42,500 nt of DNA, from positions 3,035,005-3,077,504 of the forward strand of contig RPFO01000165.1 of assembly GCA_009746045.1 (NCBI GenBank), read 5' to 3'. Source of the stretch: Mesostigma viride (lineage: Eukaryota; Streptophyta; Mesostigmatophyceae; Mesostigmatales; Mesostigmataceae). Below are positions 18,511 to 28,792 of this stretch, in pieces. Within the stretch, counting starts at the first letter, position 1. Every line of letters begins with the position of its first letter. Below the pieces are notes generated by a model. That model had not been told where the DNA came from. It saw only the letters and a list, made by a program, of their open reading frames with translations, and ran no database searches. The translations under genes were made by a program, and so were the position numbers.

Positions 18511-20108
18511 AATGGCTCCCAAGACTCCGAACAACAAGGGCAAGGCCTTGATGGGCGCGACCTCCTCAGACGAGGAGGCGCCATCAGTCACGCAGTATCA
18601 GACGTCCTCGTCCCCGATGTCTGACGACTCGGGGACATCCGATTCGGATTTGGCGAGTTTGCGCCAGGAAATTCTGGACCGGAACACCCGGGACGAGACG
18701 CACCCAGATGACGTCGAGGAGGATGACCCGTCGTATAGGGACATTGTGCAGGAAGTGGTGCGCATTCCCCTTATGCGTCGGGTGAGGGGTTCGACGCCGG
18801 TGGTGGCACGGGCTCCGCGGGGTCCGCCATATGCACCATGTGGTGCGGGGCCGGGCGTCACCTCGTCGGGTGAGAAGACTGGCGGGGAGTCGGGCGAGGA
18901 GTCCGAGTCCAGCTCTCTCGGCTTGTTTGGCATGCAGCCCTCATCGGCAGATGAGGCACGCTCGGCGCAGGTGGAAGCCGACGCTGTTCTGGCACGTCGC
19001 CTTGCTGAGCAGGAGTCCGCGGAGGAGAGGCCGCCGGCAGGATCTGCGGTCACGTGAGAGGGCAATGCAGATGGAGGATGCTGCACGGGTCCGCGCGGCC
19101 CTGAGGAGTCCGGCCTCGCCGACCTACGAGGTGGTCAGGCGGGGCGACCTGGCGTGTTTTCAACGTCTTCGCAGGTCTGAGACGATCCCGCGGGAGATCG
19201 ACGGAGAGAGGGGGGGTAACCAGGGCGGGGGAGGACACGGCACCCAAGAGTCTGCACCAACACGTCACGCGGGCGGGCAGCAGCAGCAGCAGCAACAGCA
19301 ACAGCAGCAGCAGCAGCAGCCACCTGCAGGAACGACCACCACGACCAACACGGCCTTGTGTAGGCCCAGGTTTGATCCCAAAAACAAAGAGGATAAGCTA
19401 GTGTTCCCGGGTTTGCCAGAGGGCCATACCCAGGATGAAGCTAGGGAGTGGTTGTTTAAGTTGTCACATGCGTATGCTAGTGACAATGTACGTGATTGGT
19501 TTGCATCCCTACGTGCTTCCACACCCATCCATCATTCTGCCAAGCCTATCCAGCAGTTGGTACAATTGTACCAAAAGCGTGCCAGCAGCGGGGTAGATGT
19601 GGCAGAAAATGTGTTGTGGGCGCAGTTCATGGCAGACCTTAGGGCACTCGTCATCACGGGGGAGCACTTAGAAGTACTTAAGGGCTTCCAGTGGATAGAG
19701 GCGTATAAGGTCAACAAGCGTGACTATGTGAGTGACAACAAAAAGTATGTCATGTACATAGAGGGGGATGAGGAGCTGAAGAAGCTCAATGCCAAGTACC
19801 TAGTACACCTATGGCTACAAAAGGCAGAACTGGACCCTACCACCCTGTCAGTGATACTGGCAGGTCTGAAGGATAAGTGGGAGGACTTCAGGAAGGCAAT
19901 GGCCTATGTGCAGCAATGCCTAGAGCCGTTTGCTGCTGCAGCCAAGGATGTAAAGGTGAAGCAGGTAAAGGGGGAGGAAGCCTCAGGTACGGGGCTCTCC
20001 AAAAAGCAGATGCAGTCGCTGGTGGCCCAGGTAAAGGCGGTAATGGGGGGGGATAAAAAAAAAACAACAAAAGTGGGGGAGGTGGAAACAAGGGGGGGGG
20101 AAGAATAA
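18511..20108 (+). CDS. gag: Gag, frameshifted (element 2)
   Basis: Starts MAPKTPNNKGKALMG at 18511 with an acidic, Ser-rich N-terminus. Near 19045-19057 the frame ends and the sense continues in another frame (RERAMQMEDAARVRAALR). Then come a poly-Gln run from a CAG repeat (19279-19320) and the helical gag core (FPGLPEGHTQDEAREWLFKL, ENVLWAQFMADLRAL, KYLVHLWLQKAELDPTTL). A Lys-rich tail follows, and the frame breaks again in the G8-A10-G9 homopolymer zone 20045-20100. The zinc knuckle CTRCLCKGHLKDDC appears just after, in the pol frame at 20209. Gag is the particle-forming protein. The two breaks may be sequence errors, or one may be a gag-pol shift. Confidence 0.75.
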
Positions 20109-20184
20109 CAATAACAAAAACAGAAAACAAAGTGGGGGAGCTAGCAAGCCAGGGGGTGCTAAGCCAGCAGGGGGGGACAAGAGG

Positions 20185-23100
20185 TTGCCTCATGACCCCA
20201 CCAAACATTGCACTAGGTGCCTTTGTAAGGGGCACCTAAAAGATGATTGCTGGAAGGGCAAACCCGACTATGGTTCTGACGTTGATGTTTGTCCTGGATG
20301 CTGGAAAACACGTCACCCCATTGCAGCAGGAGCGCGCTGCACGGCTCCCAGGCACAACAAGAACACGCCAGGGCGCTACAACCGCGCGGGGGCGGCAGAC
20401 CAGGGAGACTCCTGTAAGCTACCCTCACCATTTTTCACAAATGGTTTCCTGTTACCTTCTGTCTGCCAAGTGTTGCCTGAGTGTGATGATGTGGATTGGG
20501 AAGTGGCATATGACATGACACTGTCACACATGATGCGTGACCCCACCATAGCTTCCCTTAGTGCAGCAGCAGAAAAGGTAATCACGTATGGTGCTCTAGC
20601 AGAGCAACTGCACAAGGTTATGGGCCATGAGGCTGTGGCTGAAAGGCTAGCCAATAAAATACAAGGCCATGATCTGGAACAGATGTGCAGGCACGTACGT
20701 AAGCACTGTGAGCAATGTCAGCTATATGCTCCTAAGCCCAGAAAATGGCATGTGGCCACACCACCACTGGCTAGAGGCAAACTGGTTGGGGATGTTATAC
20801 ACGTGGTGAAGGACACGGTATACTACCTAGTCATAAAGGATGCCTGGTCAAGGTTTGTGGTAGTGGAGCCTCTGCCTGGGATGGATAAAGAGCAGCTGCA
20901 CAGAGCTTTACAGATAGCCTTGGCACGTTTTCACCCCATTGAAAAAGTAATGCTGGATCAGCAGTTTCTCTGCATCCAGGACAGGAATGACCTGCCCAAG
21001 ATAGAAGTGTCTGGGGCTCAAGATCATGAACGTCAGGGGTTGGTAGAACGTACCATGAGAGCCATCAGGGATGTGATAAGAAAAATGCCATCCAGGTTGG
21101 CTGACTCTGGTAGCTATGCTGACAGGGCATCTTGGGCAGCAGGGGTGACTACCCAGCTAAACGCCAAACCAATAATGTCCTCACCTTTTGGGGAAATCAC
21201 CCCAACTGGCCTTCAGTCAGGCAGCTATGCTTCAGAGGTACACACTCACTACAACACACAAAGGCAGCACTTAGCCAAGTTGCTGGCAAAGAAAGACAAA
21301 AATAATGCCAGGCCTGTGTTTGAAGTGGGGGACCATGTGTTGTTTTTCAGAGAGGGTGACAGAGGAAGAGCACACTCTGCCAGATGGCACGGTCCAGCTG
21401 TAGTCACCAAAATTCATGAAGAAGGGACTGCAGTCACTATACAACATGACAGAGAGCGTGTGGTCAGCAAGCATAGACTCAAGCTTTATTACCCACCACT
21501 GGCAGACGTGTCAGGGGTAGAATTCTTGGACATGGATTCAGAGCAGGAGTCTGGTGGATTGATCTCACCCAATGAATTGGCTAGGGACGTCATTGATGCA
21601 AGCACTAGTACCACAGTAGAAGCTCCTGTGTTCCTCAGTAGTGCAGCCCCACTACAACCCAATAGTCCACCTGGGCAGGAGGACGGTGCACAGGGTGAGC
21701 AGCAGGTAGCCCCTCCCTCACACCTGGAGGAGTCACAAGATAGAGCAGATCCTGTCGTTCCCAGGAAGTCATTTGCTGAGATTCTTAAGGCCTTGCACAA
21801 GGCACACAACACTAAAGCAGTTGTGGCAACAGGTGCAGCACAAGTCAATGCTGTAGGGGATGCAGGTCAAGATCCTAGTATTTTGGCTGTAGACACCCAA
21901 GCACAGGTGAGTATCATCAGTGCAGCAGCTGTATCTGGTCTGAAAATGAAGGCCTCACCATGGGCTAGAGTGTCAGATTTTTCAGGCAAAACCAAAATGC
22001 AGGTCAAAGGTCAGGTGAGCATTCAAATCTTGGGTATGCCCACTCCATTTCAGGTGGTTGAGGGTTACTCAGGGAATGCCCTGTTAGGGGAACCTTTTGT
22101 ATCTTACCCTGGAGTTGTCATCTCAGCTGGGAGGTTGAGTGTGGCAGGGGTAGGACAGGTACCTCTAGATCATTTTAAAATCCCTTTGAGCCAAATTAGC
22201 ACTGGGTTGGATGCTGCCATCAATGCAGTTAAGCCCAAGTACCTCCCAGGTCAGGAACCATGTGTGGAGGACCTCATACACTCTCAAAAGCTACACCCTT
22301 CAGCGTTTGGGCTTGGTAGATGGGATGTTGCATCCATGTCTCCCCTGTCCTATGATGATATTGTACGGGACTGCCAGACGCAGATTGGGTTTCTCAAGTG
22401 GCTGGAGGCTTTTACCAAAGCCAGGGAGGAGTGGGTTGTTCCAGATGCACGTAGTCCCACACACACACCACCTGTGACTCCCCTTGATGCTATGCCAGCT
22501 GGAGCCAAAAAGCTAAGGCTAAAGTTTGTGTGCAAGCATAAACCTCAGGCTGATGGGGGACCACCCATATTCCATGCTAGGCCATGTGTCACTGAGTTTA
22601 GGGGCTCTACAGAGCTGACAGAGGCTGAGCTTTATACTCCTGGTATTCAGCAAACGTCTCTCAAGGTGTTGCTTTCCTTGTTTTTGCATCAGCTTAATAC
22701 AGGGAAGGATTATGTGTGTAAAGCCACAGATATCAAAAGAGCCTTTCTAAAGGGGGACCCTGCCATAGCACAGCAGGTCTGGAGAGGTCAGGTATACGTG
22801 GTGAATACTCCTAAGGTGTGGCACAGGGATATTGTACAACCCTTGTTGAGGCCAAACCTGGGGGTTGAAGGGTTGCAGTCAGCTCCAAAAATTTTTAGGC
22901 TGTCTGCACAGGAGGTATTCATGAAGCTAGGGGCCACCTATGATGACATTGACCCTTGCTTGTTTGTCATCCCACACCCTGATGGAATGATGATGTTTGT
23001 CTGGCATGGGGATGATCAGTTAATCTCAGGTCCTAGAGCTGCAGTGGATGCTTTCATAGCTCAGGTGTCTGCCAGTTTTGAGATTGGCAAGAAGCAGCTA

Positions 23101-23282
23101 GAGCTGGGCAAGGAGCCAGTCAAGTTCTGTGGCATGATGCTTGAGTTGCTGCAGCAGCAGGGCAGCTGGGTTTGTTCCATGCAGGCCTCTGCTGAATACA
23201 TTAAGTCTTGTCTGGATGTCCTGCCTGTTCACATCACCCCTGACATGTGCCCTACCATTAGAGGCAAGCTTGGTTGGCTATG
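20185..23282 (+). CDS. pol: Pol: zinc knuckle, integrase, protease, reverse transcriptase (element 2, truncated)
   Basis: One open frame of 1,032 codons. In order: zinc knuckle (9-22); integrase zinc site HKVMGH (about 142) with CEQC (about 175), then core Asp 203, Asp 258 and Glu 288 (HERQGLVERTMRAI); an SH3-like segment (FEVGDHVLFFREGD, WHGPAVVTKIHEEG) about 375-430; a retropepsin-like domain with VDTQAQVSII (catalytic Asp 570) and ALLGEPFV; and copia-type RT with TDIKRAFLKGD and WHGDDQLI at about 940-947. It ends at RGKLGWL, where element 3's LTR supplies the stop: TG of element 2 plus A of the LTR makes TGA at 23281-23283. The single frame shows the protease lying between integrase and RT with no frameshift ambiguity. 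Confidence 0.92.
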
Positions 23283-23851
23283 AGTTAACGTAAAGGATTT
23301 ACGTTAGATGGATAGAGATTGTTACGCTCTTTCCAACGGCACCTTGAACGCCTCATTTGGTTACGGGACGTAAAAGTTATGACGTTTCCTAGGCTGTGCC
23401 GACAGTACCCGGCGCGCCACTGTGGGCGCGTACGGACACAGGATGTACAAGTGTCACATTGATAGTCCGCAGGACGTTGACAGGACTTGTACAGGACTTG
23501 ATAGTCAATTGATAGGTAGGCGTGCTGTAGCGCGCCAGGACCTATGAGACAATTGATGCTGAGTAATGTACGGATAGGTCCACAGGACTAGCCGTATGGA
23601 CAATTGATAGATCTGCGCGCCAAAGGCGTGCCAGAGTCTGTGTAATCAATTGATTGACAGTTCAGCTGTGACAGTGCAGCTGAATACTTGGACGCGTCCC
23701 TAACAAGCTATATGAGTGACTTGGTCACACCGGGACGCTAGTTCTTGCGTGCACGTTCTCTTGGCACTGCGACCCTGTCGCCTGTGCTGCGTGCAGTCTT
23801 GGAAGTGACGTGACTTACGTCTGTGTTTCCTTGTTATTAATAAAGGCAACT
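23283..23851 (+). repeat. Element 3 LTR (5' LTR; 3' limit approximate)
   Basis: Starts AGTTAACG at 23283. The same sequence begins at 42144, and the 357 bp visible in both copies differ at one base (C at 23369, T at 42230). The start forms a 9-bp hairpin TAACGTAAA-GGA-TTTACGTTA (23286-23306). The 3' limit is not fixed because the second copy leaves the window. 23851, just after AATAAAGGCAACT, is my guess from the AACT ending, and the ATG of the next ORF at 23924 sets a likely outer bound. Confidence 0.75.
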
Positions 23852-23923
23852 TCCTGCAAGAACCATGGCGGAATTCGTGGCATTCACTCTCATACAACTC
23901 GTATTACACGCCTCGTTCCAAAT

Positions 23924-24634
23924 ATGCCAAATTCTGAAGAATTCCGGATTCCCGGCGATGAGGAAATAGCCGCTCCGCCGGCTGATCCTTTGCCAAGACC
24001 AACTGCGCCGTCGTGGCAGCAATTGCTTGACGAGGTCACGATATCGCTCGACGAACTTCATCGTCGGCAGCGCGCAGTTCTTCCATTGCTCGGGGATAAC
24101 CCCGAGGACCCCGATTTGCCGCAGCTGGTGCCGGCTATCCGTGCGCTGTTGGACCAGATTCGCAACATTTTATCGCAGTTTACGATCCAAGTGCGGGGAG
24201 GTTTGCGGTCGGTGAACGAGGTCACCACTGCCATCGAGGAGCTGGACAACGCCATCTCTTCGATCACCGGCTACCAGAGAAACTTACAAAACTGGGCATC
24301 GCTACGCACGGGGGGCGCGCTGGCGGTGTCGACAAACTTATTTCAAGATCTCGCGTTGCTCTCGCTGCTCACTCGCGGCGTACGCAGTCGCGAACGCCAG
24401 GTTCTCATTAACCTGGTGGCTTTTCTCGCGTCTCTGCGAGAGTGGATTCCCGCAGGGTGGGAATTGTTGTCCATTCATACTCATCCTTTGCGCCTCGTCG
24501 CGCGTCGGCGCGTCGCAACTTTCGCGACGGGAAGCACGCCGGTTTTGATACATACCGGCGCAGGTCCAGCAATGGATATGGAGGATCGTGAGTTTACCTA
24601 CGAGTACTGCGACTTCCGGGGCCTCGACTACTAA
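23924..24634 (+). CDS. Accessory ORF upstream of gag (element 3)
   Basis: A 236-codon intact frame starting MPNSEEFRIPGDEEIAAPPA. The open frame extends upstream to 23810, but that would lie in the LTR, so this ATG is chosen. I do not recognise it. It is mostly alpha-helical: ISLDELHRRQRAVLPLLGD, PAIRALLDQIRNILSQF, VTTAIEELDNAISSITGYQR, then a hydrophobic helix NLFQDLALLSLLTRGV and VLINLVAFLASLREWI. No cysteine clusters or signal peptide. It ends 166 bp before gag. Its position, length and helical make-up parallel the 237-codon frame of element 1 (12135-11422). Possible roles are an extra capsid-associated or membrane-interacting protein, or a gag N-domain made separately; none is shown by the sequence. 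Confidence 0.65.
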   Translation: MPNSEEFRIPGDEEIAAPPADPLPRPTAPSWQQLLDEVTISLDELHRRQRAVLPLLGDNPEDPDLPQLVPAIRALLDQIRNILSQFTIQVRGGLRSVNEVTTAIEELDNAISSITGYQRNLQNWASLRTGGALAVSTNLFQDLALLSLLTRGVRSRERQVLINLVAFLASLREWIPAGWELLSIHTHPLRLVARRRVATFATGSTPVLIHTGAGPAMDMEDREFTYEYCDFRGLDY

Positions 24635-24800
24635 GTCGGCCATTTTTTCCCAGTGCTCGTCGACACTTTTGTCGATTTTTTTTCAACGGCGGTTCGCGGG
24701 GGCGGCGGCGACACCGGCGCAGGCGGCAGTTGCGACAATTGTTGTACATACTTTGTTCTGCTGCTTTGCTGAGGTGTTTTTGAATAGCTTCTAGTGCAGA

Positions 24801-25919
24801 ATGGCAGACGGGCGCCGTAGCAAGGGTGCCCCAGCCAGTGGGAATGGTGGTGGTGCTGGTAGTGGGACCGCTCACGTAGATGACGTGGGGGTTACCGGAG
24901 AGATCACCAATCTTCCTTTGAATAATAATAATGCACAAGCTGTTCTTGGTTATGACCTCACTACCCAGGGTTTGCTTATTGTGAATCAACTACAACCTGT
25001 CACGTCAGACACTAAGCCCAAGCAGGCTGAGGAGTTTGTGGAGGGCCTAGAGGGGTTTCCAAGTTTGTACGGTGGTACAAACTATTACCAGATCTGGATA
25101 GGTAGCCAGACCTTTGGCAAATGTACAGATCAGATCAAGGACCTCACTAGAGAGTGTAAGAAGGCCAACAAGGCCTGGTCCAGCTACGTGGCAGAGTTAA
25201 AGGAGCTGCTACAGGATCAGAGGAAGAAAGTGGGGATCCATTGGCAGGATAAATACCAGGGGTGGGAGGTTAAGGGGGACCTGATCCAGAACTTTCTCAA
25301 CTATTGTAAGATGGTTGAGGAGGGCAGGGCTCACGGCTTTAATGTCGCTGATAACATAGCCCTAACCAACTGGCTCAAGGTTTCTGGGCTGGATAAGGCG
25401 ACACGTGGCTCCTTAAAAGTCATGTGTGCCCCACACTCTACCCTGAAGGCCTACAAGGTCATCATCAAACAAGCACTCGAGGCAGAGGAGCTGTTTGAGG
25501 GAGGAGTGCCAGCAGTGAAGGCTACCCAGGCAGGTGGGCGTACCCAGGGTGGCTCCAAATCGTCCGAGGCTGACAGAAGCCAAGGAGGGCGTAGGGGCAA
25601 CCACAACAAGCGACAGGCCAACCATTCACCCGACCCTGACGGGAGGTCACACTCCAAGTCGGTGTTCAGGCGGGTGGGTGGTCAGCCCAAGCAGGGCAAC
25701 GCGTCTGACAACGGGGGCAGTGGCCAGGGCAAGTCAAAAATACAATGCTACCTGTGCAAGGGGTGGGGGCACATCAAGAAGGAGTGTCCAAGCTTCAAGA
25801 AGACCCAGGGCCAGGGCAGCAACAAGAATAACAACAACAACAACAAGAAGAACAACAACAAGTCCCAGGCAGGCCAGCCTTCAAAGGGCAGTCAGCAAGA
25901 AGACAACAAGGAGCAGTGA
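24801..25919 (+). CDS. gag: Gag (element 3)
   Basis: Intact frame of 372 codons from MADGRRSKGAPASG. The helical core includes NKAWSSYVAELKELLQDQRK and LIQNFLNYCKMVEEGRAHGF, matching the element 1 core (WAQFLDGLREEF, LADYFLDRMGL) in layout. A basic, Gly/Ser-rich tail, a CCHC zinc knuckle CYLCKGWGHIKKEC (about residues 316-329) and an Asn/Lys/Gln-rich end follow. Gag would assemble the particle and bind the RNA. The stop at 25919 is followed after 141 bp by the pol ATG in the same reading phase, so pol expression needs readthrough, re-initiation or a separate message. No protease motif follows the knuckle. Confidence 0.88.
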   Translation: MADGRRSKGAPASGNGGGAGSGTAHVDDVGVTGEITNLPLNNNNAQAVLGYDLTTQGLLIVNQLQPVTSDTKPKQAEEFVEGLEGFPSLYGGTNYYQIWIGSQTFGKCTDQIKDLTRECKKANKAWSSYVAELKELLQDQRKKVGIHWQDKYQGWEVKGDLIQNFLNYCKMVEEGRAHGFNVADNIALTNWLKVSGLDKATRGSLKVMCAPHSTLKAYKVIIKQALEAEELFEGGVPAVKATQAGGRTQGGSKSSEADRSQGGRRGNHNKRQANHSPDPDGRSHSKSVFRRVGGQPKQGNASDNGGSGQGKSKIQCYLCKGWGHIKKECPSFKKTQGQGSNKNNNNNNKKNNNKSQAGQPSKGSQQEDNKEQ

Positions 25920-26060
25920 CTGTCTGAGGCAACCCCTACACACCTTAATTCACCCAGGGGGGAGGCCAGGTGCTCCAATGCAGATTTTATATCTGGGCAA
26001 CAAGAGGGTGATCTCCAGGTTCAGGGTGGCCCCAGGTCACCTGGAGAGGTACAGGTTCCT

Positions 26061-28477
26061 ATGAAGACGTCCTTGACAGCTGGTGCAGCTGTAAGAATGT
26101 CTGACCCCATGCATCCTCGTGCTGGGCACGAGGGTGGACCTCTCATTTTGAGAGAAACCAATGTACAACCACAGAGGGGTGTGAAGGCCTCTGGTGGTAT
26201 GCATGTGGTCCCTGCTGGCGGTCCAGGTGTTGGGCATGAGCAGGGTGACTCAGGCTCTGAGTCAGAACAGGATGGAAGTCAGCATGGTGATGCTGGACAA
26301 CCTGACAGCACAGTCCTGACTGTGCCAGGGACTGCTTCCTCTGTGTACCAGGAGTTGGGTGCCCGAATCCACAACATGTTTGGGCATGCCACTTCTCTGT
26401 CAAACAACTTTGCCTTCCGTATGGGCAGGGCACCCCTTCTCAAGGCGTGTCAGCAAGCTGCCTCACGGTGTAAGTGCCAGTTGTCCTCCAACAAGCCCAG
26501 GAAATCACATGCCAAAGCTCTACCTCAGAGCATTGGTGATCTGCAGTGTGATATCCAACACATCAGGGGCATGCAACTGTTGGTGTGCGTGGACAGGTAC
26601 ACAAAATACAAGGTGCTGGAGCATTTACCTTCTATGAAGAACAGGTACTTGCTGGCTGCCCTGCAGAATGTAAGAGCCAAGTTTCCTACCACAAGGATCC
26701 AGGTGGACATGCAGTTTCAGCATCTCAAGGGTGATCCTACCCTTCCTGAGTTGCTGGTTACACCTAGGGAGGCTCATGGGCAGCAGGGTGCTATCGAGAG
26801 GGCAATCCAGGAGGTCAAGAAATTGATCATCTCTGAAGACTGGGTACCCTTGTCTGCACCTGCACTTGTCAGGAGTGCATGGCTGAGGAACGTGGAGCAG
26901 CAGCTGAACAGCAGGGTTAACTTCTACTATGATGGAGTTGCTGTCAGCCCAATGGGTCTATATCATGGCCTGTGCCCACCACATGTGCTGGAGGGCTGGA
27001 AACATGCTGCACATGTCACCTTTGCCAAGCTGAGGGAGAAGGACCGGGGTTGGAAGATGCTGGAGCCACAAGTGGGTCAGAAGGTCCTAGCTTGGAAGGA
27101 ACCTAGCCTTTATGGCAAACGTGGTAGCTGGAGTCCTGGGGTGGTTACCCAGGTTGATGAAGCTAGCCACGCATGCTTGGTCAGCATGGAGGACGAACCA
27201 AAGCATGTGCACCGGCTGAGTTGGTCATATGTCAAGCCTAACCTGATGAATGAGGGCAGTCAGGCACAAGGCTCACAGGATCTGCAGGATTTTCAGGTCC
27301 CAAGTGACATCACTGACGCAACGACCACATCTGTTGCAGGGGAATCTGTCAGCCCTGGCCAGGTTGCAGAGGTACTTGTTGAACAGGCTGCAAGGTCAAC
27401 AGCTGGGGAGTCAACTGTCAAGCCCAAGGCACTAACCAAGCCCAGGGGGACAAGTTTGGCTGGATTGATTGGGGCTCTACAAAGGGCCAAGAAGCAGCCC
27501 AAGGTAGCCAAGCTCAGGTGGCATGGCAATCTGGGGCTGGACACTGCCTTAGAGGTAGACACTAATTCTCAGGTTTCCATCATTGGGACCAGAGCTGCAG
27601 CAGGGTACAGCATGTCTGAACCCAGCTATCAGTTTGTGTCTGACTTCAGTGGCGGGGTACACGTGAAGGTACTGGGTGAGGTATTCATTCCTATCCTTGG
27701 ACAGGACACTGCTTTTTGTGTCTTGGAGGGCTATCAAGGACCTGCTCTTCTGGGGCAGAATTTCCTATGCCAGGATGGGGTAGTGATCACGTCCTCTCTC
27801 CTGACTAAGGAAGGGGCTGGTCAGGTCCCACTGATTAATTTCAGGACCACTCACCTATCACGTGCAGTAACCAGGTCGGTTAAGCGTGTGCAAGTGTGCC
27901 AGGGGCAGGAGCCCTTGGTTGATGACCTCATACTGCCAGCTGCTAGTCATCCAAGCAGTTTGGGCATTGGTCCTCACTCACTTGCTGGACACAGCCCTAT
28001 CAACTACCAAGGCCTGGTGAAGCTCATGTCCTCTCCCATTATGTGTCCCCAGGTCACACTGGGTCTGATTAAATCTGGGGAGGACTGGATCTCCAAGAAA
28101 TGCGTGGAACCTGTCAATGACCTGCCTCCTGCACGACGTCTACTCAAGCTCAAGTTTGTCATCAAGATGAAGGAGGTGGACGGGGTCAAGGTACCACATG
28201 TCAGGCCAGTGCTGAATGAGTTCAAGGGTACTGGTGAGTGCACTGCTGAGGAGTTGTATACCCCTGGCATGTTGCATGATACTTGGAGGCTGCTGCTGTG
28301 TGTATTTCTAGGCCTTCTCAACAAGGGCTTGGACTATGGCTCAGTGGTGGTAGACTTCAAGAGGGCATTTCTGGAGGGGGATGCAGATGTGGCACAGGAA
28401 AAGTGGGAGGGCAAGACGCCTTTCTATGTTAGGGTGCCTGCTGTATGGAAAAGGGACATCCACACGGAGTTCCTTAA
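26061..28477 (+). CDS. pol: Pol 5' part: integrase, protease, start of reverse transcriptase (element 3)
   Basis: Opens at MKTSLTAGAAVRMSDP and runs 805 codons to the TTAA where the piggyBac sits. Integrase: HNMFGH (about 104-109) and RCKCQ, then CDIQHIRG (Asp 164), VDMQFQ (Asp 216) and GQQGAIERAIQEVK (Glu 246), then the C-terminal GKRGSWSPGVVTQVDEA. Retropepsin-like domain: EVDTNSQVSIIG (catalytic Asp 500) with DFSGGVHVKVLGEVFIPILG and ALLGQNFL. RT start: KLKFVIKMKEVDGVKVPHVR and VDFKRAFLEGD (Asp about 765). It ends in the piggyBac with a stop a few bases in. The frame resumes exactly at 40122-40125. Confidence 0.92.
28474..28477. repeat. TTAA target duplication, left
   Basis: TTAA adjoining the terminal CCCCTAAATGG. 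Paired with 40122-40125. Confidence 0.9.
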
Positions 28478-28538
28478 CCCCTAAATGGTCTGGCTGCCGA
28501 TTTTCCGCCTAAAACTGAGTTACAGCCGACACGTCGGC
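28478..28538 (+). repeat. piggyBac left end: TIR and subterminal palindrome
   Basis: Terminal CCCCTAAATGG, then CTGAGTTACAGCCGA (28515-28529), which opens the palindrome GCCGACACGTCGGC (28525-28538). The 15-mer recurs in the same direction at the right end (40076-40090). It is a likely transposase-binding site. Confidence 0.7.
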
Positions 28539-28792
28539 ACCTTCTCGGGGGACCAAATGCCGCGAAATCTATTGAGAATTAGGAAAAGCTTAGCTGAGAA
28601 GATCGAAAGTTTATAAGTTTCCTCACAGCATGGTACTAGGGTTTGCATACTTCTGACAAAGTTTAACCCATGTTCTGGACCGTCCAAGGTGGGGGGGTAC
28701 AGGGTTTTTTGGGTACTTTTGGGTGCAGTCGGTACCGACGTACGACGCAAAATTCACGTTCGCACGTGATTTTCTTGTGCGACAGCCCGTGC

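Larger units (their letters stand above)
18023..23282 (+). mobile_element. Copia-like LTR retrotransposon, element 2 (5' part)
   Basis: 5' LTR, gag and most of pol of a third-lineage copia-like element on the plus strand, cut at 23282 by insertion of element 3. The missing end of RT and the RNase H should resume after element 3, outside the window. It is more diverged from elements 1 and 3 than they are from each other, but shares the integrase-protease-reverse transcriptase order, the HGDD motif and AGTTA...TAACT LTR ends. I see no accessory ORF between its LTR and gag. Confidence 0.85.
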
